NCBI GenBank assembly: GCA_034387635.1
Contig: JAOANU010000017.1
Location: 1-64,000 of the forward strand
Length of the DNA: 64,000 nt
Direction of reading: 5' to 3'
Origin: Rhodosporidiobolus odoratus
Taxonomy: Eukaryota; Basidiomycota; Microbotryomycetes; Sporidiobolales; Sporidiobolaceae
Below are positions 33,850 to 44,051 of the stretch, in pieces. The notes beneath the pieces were generated by a model. The model was given only the letters and a program-made list of their open reading frames with translations. It did no database searches and was not told the origin of the DNA. Each line of letters begins with the position of its first letter. Position 1 is the first letter of the stretch. A program made the translations under genes and the position numbers.

Positions 33850-35800
33850 TCGAGTCCGCTTCAAGTGATGGGTATACAGACTGTTTCGCTTGCTCTGCTA
33901 CAAGTCGACTATTTGGCTCCTGACAGAAGCGCGCAGCGTCTCCTTCTTCCGGCCGACGATGCTCGCATCCTACCTTGCCGGCTCGCACTGATCTTTTTAC
34001 CTCCGCCTCGTCCGGCCTGAGACTTCCTTTAAGAGTCTGTCTGCAATCCGTCTTCGCACACGGTAGCCTCCTCTCCGTTGTTGGCAGCTTCTACGGTCTC
34101 TCTCCAATCGAGTCTTTCGACATCGGAACCACCAGTGTCGGCGTCGTCTCGTTGTGTCTTCAACCTCTTTTCCTCCAGCCTTCGTCCTCTACATCCACAG
34201 CGACTCCACTCTGGTGGGCCGTAGCTCTTTGGCAGATGTGTACCTGGGCCGCCACGCTCCCCGTCGGGCTCGCTCGTACGGATCGCAAAGGAAGACCTCG
34301 GTGAACTTCACGAGGATTTTGTGCATTTCTTCCCGCGCGATCCGATCCTGTTCGTTCGTCGCATCTTCATCAGGGGTTTCCGTCCCAGCCTTCCTGCATT
34401 GAGGAGATCCTTTCCCATGCGACCTCCGATGGGCGTCTTGGAAGAACAGGCAGGTTGGCGAAAACCGCTTCGGTCTTCGAGAATCACCATGAGAACAGTC
34501 ATGCAGAACGTACGGGATGAAAGTGGACGTGACTGGCTCCGGCACAAGGTAAGGTCTGCCGTGGGGATATCGCTCTCGGCGGCACAGGTGCGCTGTGCAC
34601 TCGCTGCTAATCCTCCGTCCGCCTACGAGCACTAGGCCATGTTCCCCACACGCTTCGCCGCTGGGCTGCCAGGCCATCCTCGACCGGGTCTCACGAGCTC
34701 TGTAATTTTGCATACCTCGTTGGCAGCCGAGCCTTGTCATACTGTAAAAAGCTTTTTGAGGCCCCTGTACTCGGGTACGTCTGTTACTCGGACCCTTTCT
34801 GATCAAGGGTCTGCCCCTTGTGCTCCACCGGGTCTCGATACTGCTACTTCTAGCTGATTGCCGCACTACCTTTACGGCGTCTTATTCCGAGCAATCGTCG
34901 CTTTCCAAGCCTGTTTCTCGCAGTCTTGGCCTTCTCAAGTCGGGTTCTCGGGTCTCCCTGGCTTGTATCGCCTGCCACTGCCTTAACTCCAAGGTTAGAC
35001 ATATGTTCAAGGCCTATAAGTAGCCTAGGGGGACCGGCGAGACCTCGAGCTATGTGGGAAGCATCGGCAAGGGAAACTTTGGATGAACTCCGAGTCGCTT
35101 TTTGGTCTCCTCCTCTGTCTTCAGGTGCAGTGGGGCGTACAGTCACTATGCCCGCTGCAAGCGTGATCACTACACTGTACAGTGCCTGTCATGCTCAGGC
35201 GCACTGGATAGGCCTCGTGAGTGACAGTCCCCTCGGGGGTTTCCACCTTTTCACAGCCTATGGCTGTGCTGAGTCACAGCTTCATGGACCACTATCTTGA
35301 GCTTAATAGCAATACATTGGGCTGCATCGACGTCTACTCCCAGAGTGTGCCGTACGGTAGTCAGGCTGCTTTCTTTGCTTTCCTTTGCTCGCAATCGGTC
35401 CCGTTGGCTCCCTAAGCTATGGACCGCCTTCATCTGCCAGTAGAGCCTAGCCAGCCGTAGAGGATGCAGGACCTCTGACTCGACCGAACAGGGTCTGACA
35501 AGGGCCGACGATTGACGCAGCCAGAGCGGATAGACGGACTTATGCGCTGGTCACATTCTTCAGCTCGAGTGCGGCACACTCAGCCTGGTACGCAAGAGCA
35601 TATCGGTCTCGAATTATCTGAACGCTTGACTGGACGGTTTCTACGCAACGGAACAGCACCCGATTAGCGAGCGCAATGCAAAAAACCGAATATCAACTTA
35701 CCGGCAGCGCGAGCTCACGAGCAGGGCCCATAGGAAAACACGGGCCTCAAGGTTGGGATACTAGCACCCGGATACAACACGATTCCGACAACGTACTCAC
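33850..35800. other. About 2 kb without a recognisable gene
   Basis: The longest gap in the window. The best open frame is on the minus strand (34189-34866), with a mixed composition that includes an acidic-helical stretch (DEDATNEQDRIAREEMHKIL), but no family motif, intron-supported extension or start context convinces. Short frames occur on the plus strand as well. No terminal repeats, transposase motifs, tRNA or known structured-RNA consensus were seen. It may hold a non-coding RNA gene, a decayed element, or long untranslated regions. Confidence 0.4.
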
Positions 35801-35802
35801 CA

Positions 35803-37103
35803 CTAGTTCTGCTCTTCTTTCTGTCCCTCCGAGTCGTCCTTCCTCTCCTCCGGCCTCTCAACCAACACCCCGCTAGCACTAGTATCCTTCTCCGCCCCCT
35901 CCCCTGTCTTTCCATCCTCCTTTGAGGCATCGGGAACAGCATATCCGACGGACCCGCCCGTGCTTTTTGCAGCGGTCGTAGTCGGAGCCGCCAAGTTACC
36001 CTTCATCTGCCACGCAGGCAGGCCGGGCGGTTTGATATTGAACGGTAGAGAAGAAGCAGACGGAGAGGCAGCGGGGGAGGCGGAACCGGAGAAGGAGGGG
36101 GAGCCGGGGGCTAGTCGACGAGCGAGGAGGAGGGACTTGAGCGACTTTAGTTCGGTCTGGAGCTCATTCAAGGAGGCGGACGAGGTAGAGTGTTGCTTGT
36201 CGAGTAGCTGCGAGTGGACAAAGCGGAGTGAGCTAGATGTCCTCGATTTCGAGAGAACGGGTCGAGAAATGGATACGCACGCCGGGCAAACTCCTAGCCA
36301 TGTCTTCCACTTGCGCCTCCACCTTCTTCGCCCACTCGTCTCGTCGCCGTTCACCCTCCCTCATCTCGGCCACCGCTTTCTTGACCTCGTCCAGTTCCTT
36401 CTCCACGCTCTCCTTCTGCTCGTCCAGCGAGGCGGCAACGGCATCGGTGGATTCCTGCAGGGTGCGTAAGAGAGCCGAAGCTTCATCGTATTTTGCTTCG
36501 AGAGCGCGTTGCGAGGCTTCGAGATCGCTCTCCGACGGGGGTTGTAGGGAGGGAAGAAGGAATTTCTGCAAGGAGCAGGAAACTGTAAGCTTTCCATACC
36601 ATGCGGGGGGGGGGGGGGAGGCGCCGAGCTTCGTCGACGAGGACCCAGTCGTCTACCCGCAGCGCAGCATCAAGCGGCACGAGGGAGTGCAGCCGTGTGC
36701 CCCTCGGACTGGAAGAAAATGAAAACGAACGCACCTGCGCAAGCTTGACGGCTAGCCAGCCTACACCCCCTCCCACGACGCCCATGACGAACCAATCCCT
36801 CCAGTCCTTCTCGTACTCTCTAGCTTGTCCATAGCTAGCATAACCGCCATGACCGGGTTGTGCGGGATAAGCCCCGCCGGCTGGTCTTGAAGGCAGTACA
36901 GGGGAGAACGAAGGGGCTTGGGCTTGCGCGAGTGCTTGTTGTATCTCTTGCTGGTTGAGCCCCTTTGATTCGAGGAACTGAATGCGTTGTGCGAGAGGTG
37001 AAGTCGAAGTGGAGGGATCTCGGAGGAATGAGATAGCAGACGATAAAAGGGCCGGACGATCACCGGGATTGGACGGTGAAGGGACTGTCGACATCGTGAC
37101 CAC
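35803..37103 (-). CDS. PEX14: Peroxisomal membrane protein PEX14
   Basis: PEX14 is the docking factor for the PTS1 receptor PEX5 at the peroxisome membrane. The conserved N-terminal three-helix domain is clear: RPALLSSAISFLRDPSTSTS, AQRIQFLESKGLNQQEIQQA and LAQAQAPSF. A membrane-like segment follows (WRDWFVMGVVGGGVGWLAVK). After an intron there is a long coiled coil (SESDLEASQRALEAKYDEAS, EQKESVEKELDEVKKAVAEM). The tail is acidic and disordered. MVTM gives two possible starts, 37103 and 37094. The intron at about 36570-36730 contains a 14-base homopolymer. Confidence 0.93.
36605..36618 (+). repeat. G14 homopolymer in a PEX14 intron
   Basis: Fourteen consecutive G on the plus strand, so C14 in the PEX14 transcript, within the intron that follows the membrane segment. 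It does not affect the coding frame. Confidence 0.9.
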
Positions 37104-37394
37104 CTCTCAGATTGTGCGAGCGAGATCGAGTGAGACGAAGAGCGCATCCGGCTGCTTCCTTCTCCGCTTCAATCGATAGCCGGCGACCGCAGACCACTGA
37201 CTGCACCGCACACCGCACACCGCACGCCGCGACAAGCCATGCAATCGAGGCTACAAGCAAGACCAAAGCTTGAGAAGCAAAGAAGCGCGGCACGATGACA
37301 CGATGAAGAGAGATCCAAAAAAACCGCAAATGCCATAGTTTGCTCGACATGATCCCGACTACTCCGCTAAGCCATCTCGCCCAGTCACATCTCA

Positions 37395-40300
37395 CTAGCG
37401 GAACAAGCTCCGACTCAACCTCAACGCCAACCGATCATCCCTCATCGAATCGAGCACCTTGTCCCTCCTCTCCTTGCCGTTCGACGCCGCCTTCTTGGCC
37501 CCGGCCACTCCATTCTGCTGCCCACCCGCCTTCTTGCCTGCTCCGGCTGTGCCATTCGCGCCCGGTATCGCAGGAAGTGGCGGGGCGACCAACCCATCCT
37601 TGCCAACCTTTTTCAAATCCACTCCGCCAAACTTCCTCCCCGCCGCTTGGGCACCCGTGAAAGGCGTCGTCACCCCCTTGACGTCGCCAAAGTCCCACAC
37701 CAAGTCACCCGAGAGGAAACTCTCGACGGCGCCGTGTTCAAGGGCCTGTTGCTTCAACGCCGACATGGCAGGCTGAATGTCGACGCCGCCTCCACCGTTC
37801 TCGCCGTTCTTGCCGGGAAGGGGAGTGATGGACGCAGGGACCTTGATCCCCACTCCTTGCGCAACGACGGCGGCGAGGAAGTTTTCGAACGCGGCGAGAG
37901 GGCGGGCGAGGTACGTCTCGGCGGTCGGGTAGGGCGAGTCGGAAGGGGCATCGAGGACGAGCAGGTCATAGACCATGTTGGAGTCGACAAAGGTAGGGAG
38001 AGAATGCTCTTTCTCGGGAGAGTCGAGAGCTTCGAAGCCGGCGAGGGTGTACGCGGGAGTAAGGGCGAGGTTGAAGGGGTTCGGAAGGGCTCGCCATGCT
38101 GGCACGAGTTGTGCCGAGTGGACGGCGGACGAGGGCGGCGGCTGGCGAAGGGCACCTTTGGTCGGGGCGGTACGAATGCGTTGGGTCCAGAGATGCGAGG
38201 CAGGTGGAAGAGGGAATGAAGGCAGAGCATGCGAGGGAGTGAGGCGAGAGCGCACGAGAAGCGTGAAGAATTGGGACAGGAGGGTAAGGATCGGTAAGGC
38301 ATGAGGATGCGTGAGAGACTGCGATATACGAGGCATCGAGCAGTCAGTACGGACCCTTACGAGATGCTCAAAGGAAACGTACGAGTTTAAGGAAAGCCCA
38401 ATTCCGCTCTTCCCGTACTGCCCACAACCCCGCCCCACCTTCCCCTTTCATCTTCCTCACTCGCGTATCGTCATCCTTTTCCTTCCCTGCACACCAAACG
38501 ATGTCGAGAGCCTTGAGCACCTGTTGCGCATCGGGCTCGTCTTCGTCTGCCCACAGGGCGAAAGGGGGCGGGTGAGGGCCATGAGGAACGACGCTGAGCC
38601 GGCGAATGAGGGTGACGTCCGTGAATCGGAGGCAGCAGCGAGTGGCACAGCCGGGGCAGGCGCACTATGGCAGCGTCGCGGGGAGAAACGTCAGCTGCAA
38701 GCCGGAGGAAGCCAACTGAACGCAAGGTCACGCACGAGGTCGTACAGATGTCCCCATTCTCGTGGGGTCATGCTGCGCTCCAGCTGATTCTTGTAGACCC
38801 ATCCGCCGAGGACTTGCATGCCGACACCCTCCTCACCCTCTTCTGTCTCCGTCGCGCCGCTCTCTTCCCAGGCAATGGCTCGGAAGGCATCCATAATGGC
38901 CTCTTTCAGCTGTATAGGGGTCGTGCGTTGAAGATTCCGATGTAGACGAGCGAGTGCGGGTAGAGAGACTAGAGCAGGGTCTTCGAAAAATCGCAAGACC
39001 TGCAAACAGCGGCGCGAAGGGTTAGCGGCGGGGATGGGCTATGGGGAAGTCAAGACAAACGCGTACATGATCATGCCCCCCTCGATACGCTTTCACCAAC
39101 AGCTCCTCGTCCCGCGCAATCAACCTTCGAAACAAGCACTCGACAATCCGTACTCGTTCTACACTTTTCCGGCCCTCGCGGATAAAGCTCGCATGACTGC
39201 CCGTCAAGCTGAGCAACTCGAGCAGCTCTGTTCGCCGCAAAGCGTCGAGCGCGCTGAGTGGATCGGGTTCTTCGTTCTCCGGCGCGAGGGTCGGAGAGCC
39301 TGGTGGTCGAAGCGGGTTGTGCGGCGCCTTTTCGCCGGGTTTCAGGGACGAGGTGTGGTGGTGATTCGGTGAAGACGGAGATGATGGAGACTGGTCTCCT
39401 GTCGCAGAGAAGGAAGAGTGGGAAGAGCTGTCGCAGCCGCCGCAGCGGCAGTGAGGGGATCGATGGGAGGAGCAGGCCGAACAGCATGACTCGTCGTCCT
39501 CGTGTTCTTCATCTTCGTGATGAGAGCAGTCGCACGAGGAGCCGCTGTCTGCAGACGACCCATCCCCATAACCGCAGGTCGCATAGCGTGAATGGGCGCA
39601 ATTGCCGCCTTGCGGATGCAGGAGCCACAGAGCATCCTCAGCGTCGCAGACGAGGAAGTGAGATCGTCGGATGATGACTGCAGGCACACCGTGTCAGGGG
39701 TTTCGCGCTTGCAAGATGTAAGATGAACAGGAAACGCACGCTTGAGGACTGCCTCGGCTTTCTCTCCTCGCAGCCTGACTTCCTCCCATGCTCCTCGCGC
39801 CAGATCTCCACCGTTCTCCCCCTCGCCCCTTCCCTCCAGTCTGTCAACGAGGTCGCCTCCCGCTGCCCAGAAGTGCTCTCGATGAAACGTCCAGGCTTCG
39901 TAGGCCCGCTTTGCCAGGTCGATATGCTGCCGGGCCGTCAGCTCCCATGCTTCCAGCTCGGTGAAGGAGGACGACGAGGTGATCTGGGACGGCGAGGGAA
40001 GAGGGGAGGATCGAGAGAGCCGTGGAAGAGAAGAGACGGCATCTGCCCGGAAACGAAGAGAATCAGCAATACCGAGCCACTGAACCAGAAGGAGAGGAGA
40101 CGGTACGCACTCCAGAAGGAACCCCGAATGTGCTTCTCCTCGTCCTCGTGCATCTTGCACCACCGTCGGTTGACCTTGCCCTTCCAGCCGCCTACTACCA
40201 CCTCGCCGCAGGCATCGTCGTAACGGTCGATGGCCTCGCACGACTTGACAGACCCATCTGGCGGCAGAGCAGGCTTGACTGGGGCAGGAGGAGCGGGTTG

Positions 40301-40609
40301 ACCCTCTTCAGGCGTAGGCGGCGGAGGTCGTTTAAGGGGTTTGCGAGAAGGAGAGTGGTGGTGATGTCGTTTCGACGAGTGGCGGGTTACACTGGCGACG
40401 GTGACGGGAGCTGATTGAGGAGGGAGATGAACCAGTGGCGGGGGTGGCTGCAGTTGTAGGGATGGAATTGCAGGTGAAGGTATTCTTGAATTTGAACTGG
40501 AGGGAAGAGGGGGAAGAGGGCATCCAGGACAGAGTGGACACTCTGTGGAAGCTCGTTGATGCTTGGGTAGTCTAGTTGAAGCTTTGTGCTTCTTCTGTCG
40601 GTTGACCAT
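37395..40609 (-). CDS. Large cysteine-rich protein of unknown function
   Basis: A multi-exon gene. Exon 1 begins MVNRQKKHKASTRLPKHQRA and holds CPLCPGC, then after a Pro-rich stretch CEAIDRYDDACGEVVVGG with RRWCKMHEDEEKH. Next come helical exons (LTARQHIDLAKRAYEAWTFH), a Cys/His-dense stretch (SCCSACSSHRSPHCRCGGC), SALDALRRTELLELLSLTGS, VRIVECLFRRLIARDEELLV and RTTPIQLKEAIMDAFRAIAW. An exon at 38384-38664 gives CACPGCATRCCLRFTDVTLI, then DAQQVLKALDIVWCAGKEKD. The long last exon ends RDDRLALRLSRSLFR. The frame stays open across these joins, which supports one gene. Three Cys clusters suggest zinc binding. I do not recognise the family. It could still be two adjacent genes. Confidence 0.65.
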
Positions 40610-40792
40610 GCGATCCGATCCAGTGACAAGCGAGTCGAGTTGGAATATTACTGTAAACTTGGAAGCGAAAGAAGTTCAAAGGAGATCAATACATACTATC
40701 AATTGACCACCTTGATTACTGTAGCTATCTGACAACCTGACAGTCCTCTGCGGCCTCGCAGTAGTGTGTGAGCTCAATTTCAAATAGCCCGC

Positions 40793-40816
40793 ACACGCAC
40801 ACGCACACGCACATGC
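40793..40816 (+). repeat. ACACGC short tandem repeat
   Basis: About four copies of the hexamer ACACGC, the last degenerate (ACATGC), in the non-coding gap between the Cys-rich gene and GAA1. It has purine-pyrimidine alternation, as in Z-DNA-forming sequences. Confidence 0.8.
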
Positions 40817-40997
40817 ACGCCAAGCGGTAGCCTGGTAGTCGGCGACCCGAGAGTCCACGATGACATGTCCACTGCAGCTCTTCTCGCCTGACACTGTCTC
40901 CTCCGCTTAGGGCGTGCAGAAAGAAATCTTGTCAGCTCTGGGAAGGGCTTCGCAACGAGTTGAGCGTTGAGAGAAGGGTCGCTGAATGTTTTGTTAT

Positions 40998-41195
40998 TTA
41001 AATGACCTCTTGCGCTCTCTCTCCCAACTCGCTCGGATTTGCTCGGAAATACGCCTCGAGCTCGATCACAACAGCTCCAGTCCTCAAGCGTAGAACACGG
41101 TACTCCACCAGCTTAAAGCCAGGACAGCATAGCTTGACAATAATCGAGAAGGAATTGGAAGGGGCGACGGCAGCGATGGTACGTCCGCATCTCAT
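40998..41195 (-). CDS. Possible last exon of a small unrecognised gene
   Basis: A 65-codon frame whose C-terminal half looks like protein (RLRTGAVVIELEAYFRANPS, ending ELGERAQEVI) and stops just before an AT-rich stretch. Acceptor-like CTTTAAG or TGTCAAG sequences precede it, so it may be the end of a spliced gene starting upstream at 41200-41400. A 70-codon frame on the other strand overlaps it. No family recognised; chance is quite possible. Confidence 0.25.
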   Translation of the reverse strand: MRCGRTIAAVAPSNSFSIIVKLCCPGFKLVEYRVLRLRTGAVVIELEAYFRANPSELGERAQEVI

Positions 41196-41473
41196 CCTGA
41201 AGCGAGGTGTGTGAGCATGTAGCCATACAACTCACTCTACGAGTGACTGTGCACCACCACGTAAGCCGATCCAGGTCCCGACGTACTCCGTCAAGCAATA
41301 TCTTGTCGACCGCCGGCGTGTGGGGCCGTCGACTCAACTCACGCTCTTGAGTCGTCGCGAAGCCTTGAGGGGCTAGGTGCGGATGGGAACGACGCGATCT
41401 CGACGGCTAGCGAGCATCCTGCATCGCTGGTGGCACCCTGTCGCGATGCTGACCGCTTTTCCTCTTTCTGCAG

Positions 41474-43939
41474 ATGTCTTTCCTCTCTTCGCTCCGGCGG
41501 CGAACAACGCCCATCAAAGCGCCCTCCGACGACCCAGCAGACCAGTTTCGACCAGCTCTCGTGCGCCGCGAGAAACTCCTCACTCGCCTGGTGGTCCTGG
41601 CGCCAAAACTGCGATCATTGCTCATCCTCGCGGGGCTGCTCTACACGCTAGCGCTGCCTTATCATGGCTTGGGACGGAAGCACTATATCAGCGAAAACGC
41701 GCTTCAACCAGGTCATGTACGTTTGCGCCCCGTTGCGCTTCGTCTGCCCCAGCCATCAGCCAGCCTATAGCGATGCAAAGTTGACGGCGTCGTCTTCATA
41801 GGTCAATACGTACTGGAATTGGGCCGACGTGCATGTCGCCGATCTGCTTGCTGACAATGTAGCGAAGTGGAGCGCCGACGGTGTCACGGTCGATCTGTAA
41901 GTCTCCGAGACACAGCTTTTACTCTCGAAGTCATCGGCTCAGCTGATGCTCCCCACTTACCCGCAGGCGCACGAAGCAGATACACGACGCTTTCCAAGAG
42001 CTGGGTCTCGGCGCATCCCGCCAATCCTACACCTACACACTTTCCCCCAACTCGGCAAGTCCTTCTAAACCTCGTATTTGCTGAGCTTTCCTAACCTCCA
42101 ATTTCCGCCTACAGAGCCTGAGCGGCACGAACACCTTCGCTGTCTTGCCTGCGCCGAAGACTGATGGCGCCGAAGCTCTCGTGCTTAGCGCGTCTTGGCT
42201 GAGCAGGGCTTTGGATGAAGATGGCAACCGGAGAATCAATACGAGGGGAGTGGCGCTTGTTCTGGCGCTCGCCAATTATTTCAAGAGTGCGCTTCACGTT
42301 CGAATCACGCTTGCAAATTCGACTTGTGGCGACTGACCCTCGTTCACGATAATGCAGAGTATTCCATGTGGAGCAAGGACATCATCTTTGTCATCTCGGA
42401 CGGCTATTCGGAGGGCATGCAGGCCTGGCTGGATTCCTACCATCGTTTTGGGCAGTCAAGTAAGCTCGGACCTGTCTTCCACGTAGTTTGCTCCACTTAC
42501 TCATGTTTTTCTCGCAGACCTTGAAGCCGATTCTCTTCAACTGACGACGGGCGCAATTTGGGCTTCGCTGAGTCTCGACTATCCGCACCATTCCTTCAGT
42601 CACGTCGGCATCTTCTATGGTAAGCACAAGCTTGCTCGATCTGAGTCGTTCTCCCGGTGAGCGCTCACCTTAACCCGACTGCAGAAGGAGCCAATGGTCA
42701 ACTTCCCAACCTCGACTTCGTCAACGCCGCCTCTCGAATTCTGCGACACAGCGGTATCACGCCTCTCTTGCACTCTTACGACCCCTCCTCGCGCCCCGCC
42801 TTGCCATCTTTACTCCGATCCCTCCCCTTCGCCTCCCACCCCGAAGTCCAGCGCTACTCGCACGCTTTCCGCAACTTGTTCCATCAGGTGGCGCTGGGTG
42901 CTGACGGTAGGGTGAGTGGGCCGGAAGGAGCTGCTGGAAAGTATAGGATTGACTCGATCACGCTGTTTGGCGTGCCTGCGGAAGGACCGCACGGCTTCCA
43001 TTCGTTAGGACGGTACGTTTATCCGGGCTAAGGATCTGCGTGCCGATGTCCGCGACGCTGGAAGCAATGCTCAAGATCTCGTCCGATTCGCAGAGCAACC
43101 GAATCTCTCTTCCGCTCGCTCAACAACCTCCTCGAGCGGTTCCACCAGTCCTTTTTCCTCTATCTTATGACCACTGTCGATTCTTTCATTGCCGTCGGGA
43201 ACTATCTCGCCGCGCCTATCCTGGTCGGAGCGGGGCTCACTGTGCAGGGTTTGCTGGATTGGGCAGAAGCAGGAAAGGTATCGAAGGGGTGCAGGTACAT
43301 CAGAACGGTGGCGGGAGCAGCAGGTGTCGCGGTTCTGGCGAAGGTGGCGGAGTTAACGGTCCTTCAAGCAATCGAACCGCTCCGAGCTCTACCGGTACGT
43401 ATTGCCACCCGGCCTCGTTGTGGCCTCGCTTGGCTCTTCTGACCTATCAATGATCATTACTGCAGTCATGGCTTTCCCCCGTCACCTTCGGTCTGCAACT
43501 TGCTGTGCCGCTCCTCACCCGCCTCGTCTTCGTCCCTCAATCTTTCGCCTCTCTCGCCTCCCACTCCCTCCACCACACTCTCCGTTCCCTCTCCTTCCTC
43601 TCCAGCGGCCTCCTCATCTCCATCACCGCAACCCTAAACTTTGGCCTAAGCGTCTTCCTCTCCCTCTACCTCTTCTCGACAACCCTCTTCATCCCGTCCA
43701 TGTTCCGACGCTACCCTCCCCGATTCCGAGCAAGACGACAAGCTCAACAACTTCTCATGGCGCTCCTTTCACCGACTGGTATCTGGGCGGTATGGCGAGT
43801 CGCTGCGCCGGAACTGGCGGAGCGGTGGATGAGTGAGTTAGTGCTCAGTTGGAAGGTTGGAGGGGGGCGGAGCGTACCTGTCGTGGTTTTACTCGTCGGG
43901 CCGATAGTGACCCTGAGAGCGATGGGGGCACTGCTATAG
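41474..43939 (+). CDS. GAA1: GPI transamidase component GAA1
   Basis: A subunit of the ER GPI-transamidase complex that attaches GPI anchors to proteins; its luminal part has a metallopeptidase-like fold. N-terminal membrane segment: LRSLLILAGLLYTLALPY, followed by YISENALQPGHVNTYWNWAD. Luminal blocks include TNTFAVLPAPKTDGAEALVL, ALVLALANYFKKYSMWSKDI, FVISDGYSEGMQAWLDSYH, SHVGIFYEGANGQLPNLDFV and YRIDSITLFGVPAEGPHGFH. The later hydrophobic stretches (VTFGLQLAVPLLTRLVFVPQ, GLLISITATLNFGLSVFLSL) make the C-terminal membrane bundle. About eight short introns. Only 112 bp separate its stop from that of the convergent LPMO-like gene. Confidence 0.95.
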
Positions 43940-44051
43940 ACAAGCCAGCGCATCCTGTCTTTGCACTCTCGGGTTTGGCCAGAGAGGAGAGCAGGACGAT
44001 GAGGAACAACAAGGTAGATTGACTCGATATCTTCGTGCGCCCTCGGGTGAA

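Noticed and set aside
40791..40820. Tandem repeat considered as part of a CRISPR or satellite
   Set aside because: A single short microsatellite of about four units, with no spacers; a eukaryotic simple repeat.
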